DNA from: Chryseolinea lacunae
GTDB lineage: Bacteria; Bacteroidota; Bacteroidia; Cytophagales; Cyclobacteriaceae
Length of the DNA: 64,000 bases
Direction of reading: 5' to 3'
Assembly (NCBI RefSeq): GCF_016735595.1
Contig: NZ_JAERRB010000020.1
Location: 1 to 64,000 of the forward strand
Part shown: positions 63,600 to 64,000 of the stretch, in pieces
Layout of the letters: every line of letters begins with the position of its first letter
Position numbering within the stretch: the stretch's first letter is position 1
Made by a program: the position numbers and the translations under genes
Notes under the pieces: generated by a model
What the model saw: the letters and a program-made list of their open reading frames with translations, nothing else
Database searches by the model: none
Told to the model about the DNA's origin: nothing

Positions 63600-64000
63600 A
63601 TGAAAAATAGTACCTTCCTGCTCACGTCCCTCTTTCTCTTGTTCGTCGGGTGCAAAACTGCCGCCGACAAAGCCGACGTTGCCACACCCGAGTCGCTGGG
63701 CATCTCGTCGCAAGCTATTTTGAATTTTATTGAAGCCGCAGAAAAGGAACGCAAAGATGAACTGCACAGCTTTGTGCTGTTGCGTCATGGACAAATTGCC
63801 GCGCAAGGATGGTGGAACCCCTACAACCCCGACACACCACAACAGCTTTTCTCTCTAAGCAAAAGCTTTACCTCCACCGCCATCGGCATTGCCCAGGCAG
63901 AAGGTTTATTAAACATCAACGACAAAGTGATCTCCTTCTTTCCCGACGAAACCCCGAAAGAACCTTCCGACAATCTGAACGCCATGCGCATTCGCGACTT
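63600..64000 (+). CDS. Serine hydrolase lipoprotein, 5' part (cut by window end)
   Basis: 133 residues are visible and the frame is still open at the last base. A lipoprotein signal (LFLLFVGC, Cys18) is followed by the start of a beta-lactamase-class-C-like domain: ESLGISSQAILNFIEAAEKE, then HSFVLLRHGQIAAQGWWNPYNPDTPQ and the SxxK motif in LFSLSKSFTSTAIGIAQAEGLL. It is a second, distinct hydrolase, since it is a lipoprotein and its sequence differs from that at 61829. It follows after 85 bases and may be co-transcribed. Confidence 0.85.
   Translation, partial: MKNSTFLLTSLFLLFVGCKTAADKADVATPESLGISSQAILNFIEAAEKERKDELHSFVLLRHGQIAAQGWWNPYNPDTPQQLFSLSKSFTSTAIGIAQAEGLLNINDKVISFFPDETPKEPSDNLNAMRIRD

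Overview
The window looks like chromosomal DNA of a Bacteroidota bacterium, most likely a Cytophagales-type gliding or soil organism. The evidence is a giant secreted protein with a type IX secretion C-terminal sorting domain, several SusC-independent outer-membrane and lipoprotein genes, ligand-propeller histidine kinases, start codons without Shine-Dalgarno sequences, and promoters with a TAnnTTTG-like -7 element. No rRNA, tRNA, CRISPR array or intact insertion sequence was recognised.

Layout. (1) 0.1-17.1 kb is a very dense signalling island: a PAS kinase, an orphan LuxR-type regulator, a PAS-less kinase, three secreted or lipoprotein genes, an Hpt protein and a GAF-PAS-kinase-receiver hybrid; then, on the minus strand, a five-gene run of three large PAS kinases and two single-domain receivers. 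(2) 17.5-34.5 kb is an exopolysaccharide locus. It is led by an NtrC-type sigma54 activator, an Hpt protein and a receiver, followed by Wza-like export lipoprotein, Wzc-like chain-length protein, Wzx-like flippase, glycosyltransferases, Wzy-like polymerase/ligase, an unusual kinase-nucleotidyltransferase-thymidylate-kinase-like protein, an acyltransferase, a double glycosyltransferase and a WecA-like initiating transferase. (3) 34.5-36.4 kb is a free-standing HNH protein with six NUMOD1-like repeats. (4) 36.4-46.3 kb is one gene for a ~3,280-residue T9SS surface protein. (5) 47.2 kb is a 63-residue secreted protein with a C-terminal sorting-signal-like tail. (6) 47.6-52.3 kb is a stressosome operon (RsbR, RsbS, RsbT, ATPase-phosphatase) that feeds a kinase and a receiver rather than a sigma factor. 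(7) 53-57.5 kb holds a lipase-like protein, a [2Fe-2S] protein, ferritin and small proteins of unknown function. (8) 57.6-64 kb holds a propeller kinase/LuxR regulator operon and two serine hydrolases, the second cut by the window end.

Three sets of repeated regulatory DNA, each visible directly, tie parts of the window together. Three promoters in the signalling island share a multi-part TCAGG/CCTGA array at fixed distance from a CAnnTTTR -7 element. Three copies of the palindrome WTTCCAC-N3-GTGGAAW occur only in the exopolysaccharide locus, next to the sigma54 activator gene. Two promoters (propeller kinase operon and serine hydrolase) share TACACS-AAAA-GGTGTA with identical spacing to the -7 element. 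These, with the kinase-nucleotidyltransferase-dTMP-kinase-like fusion and the NUMOD1 array, are the least ordinary parts of the window.
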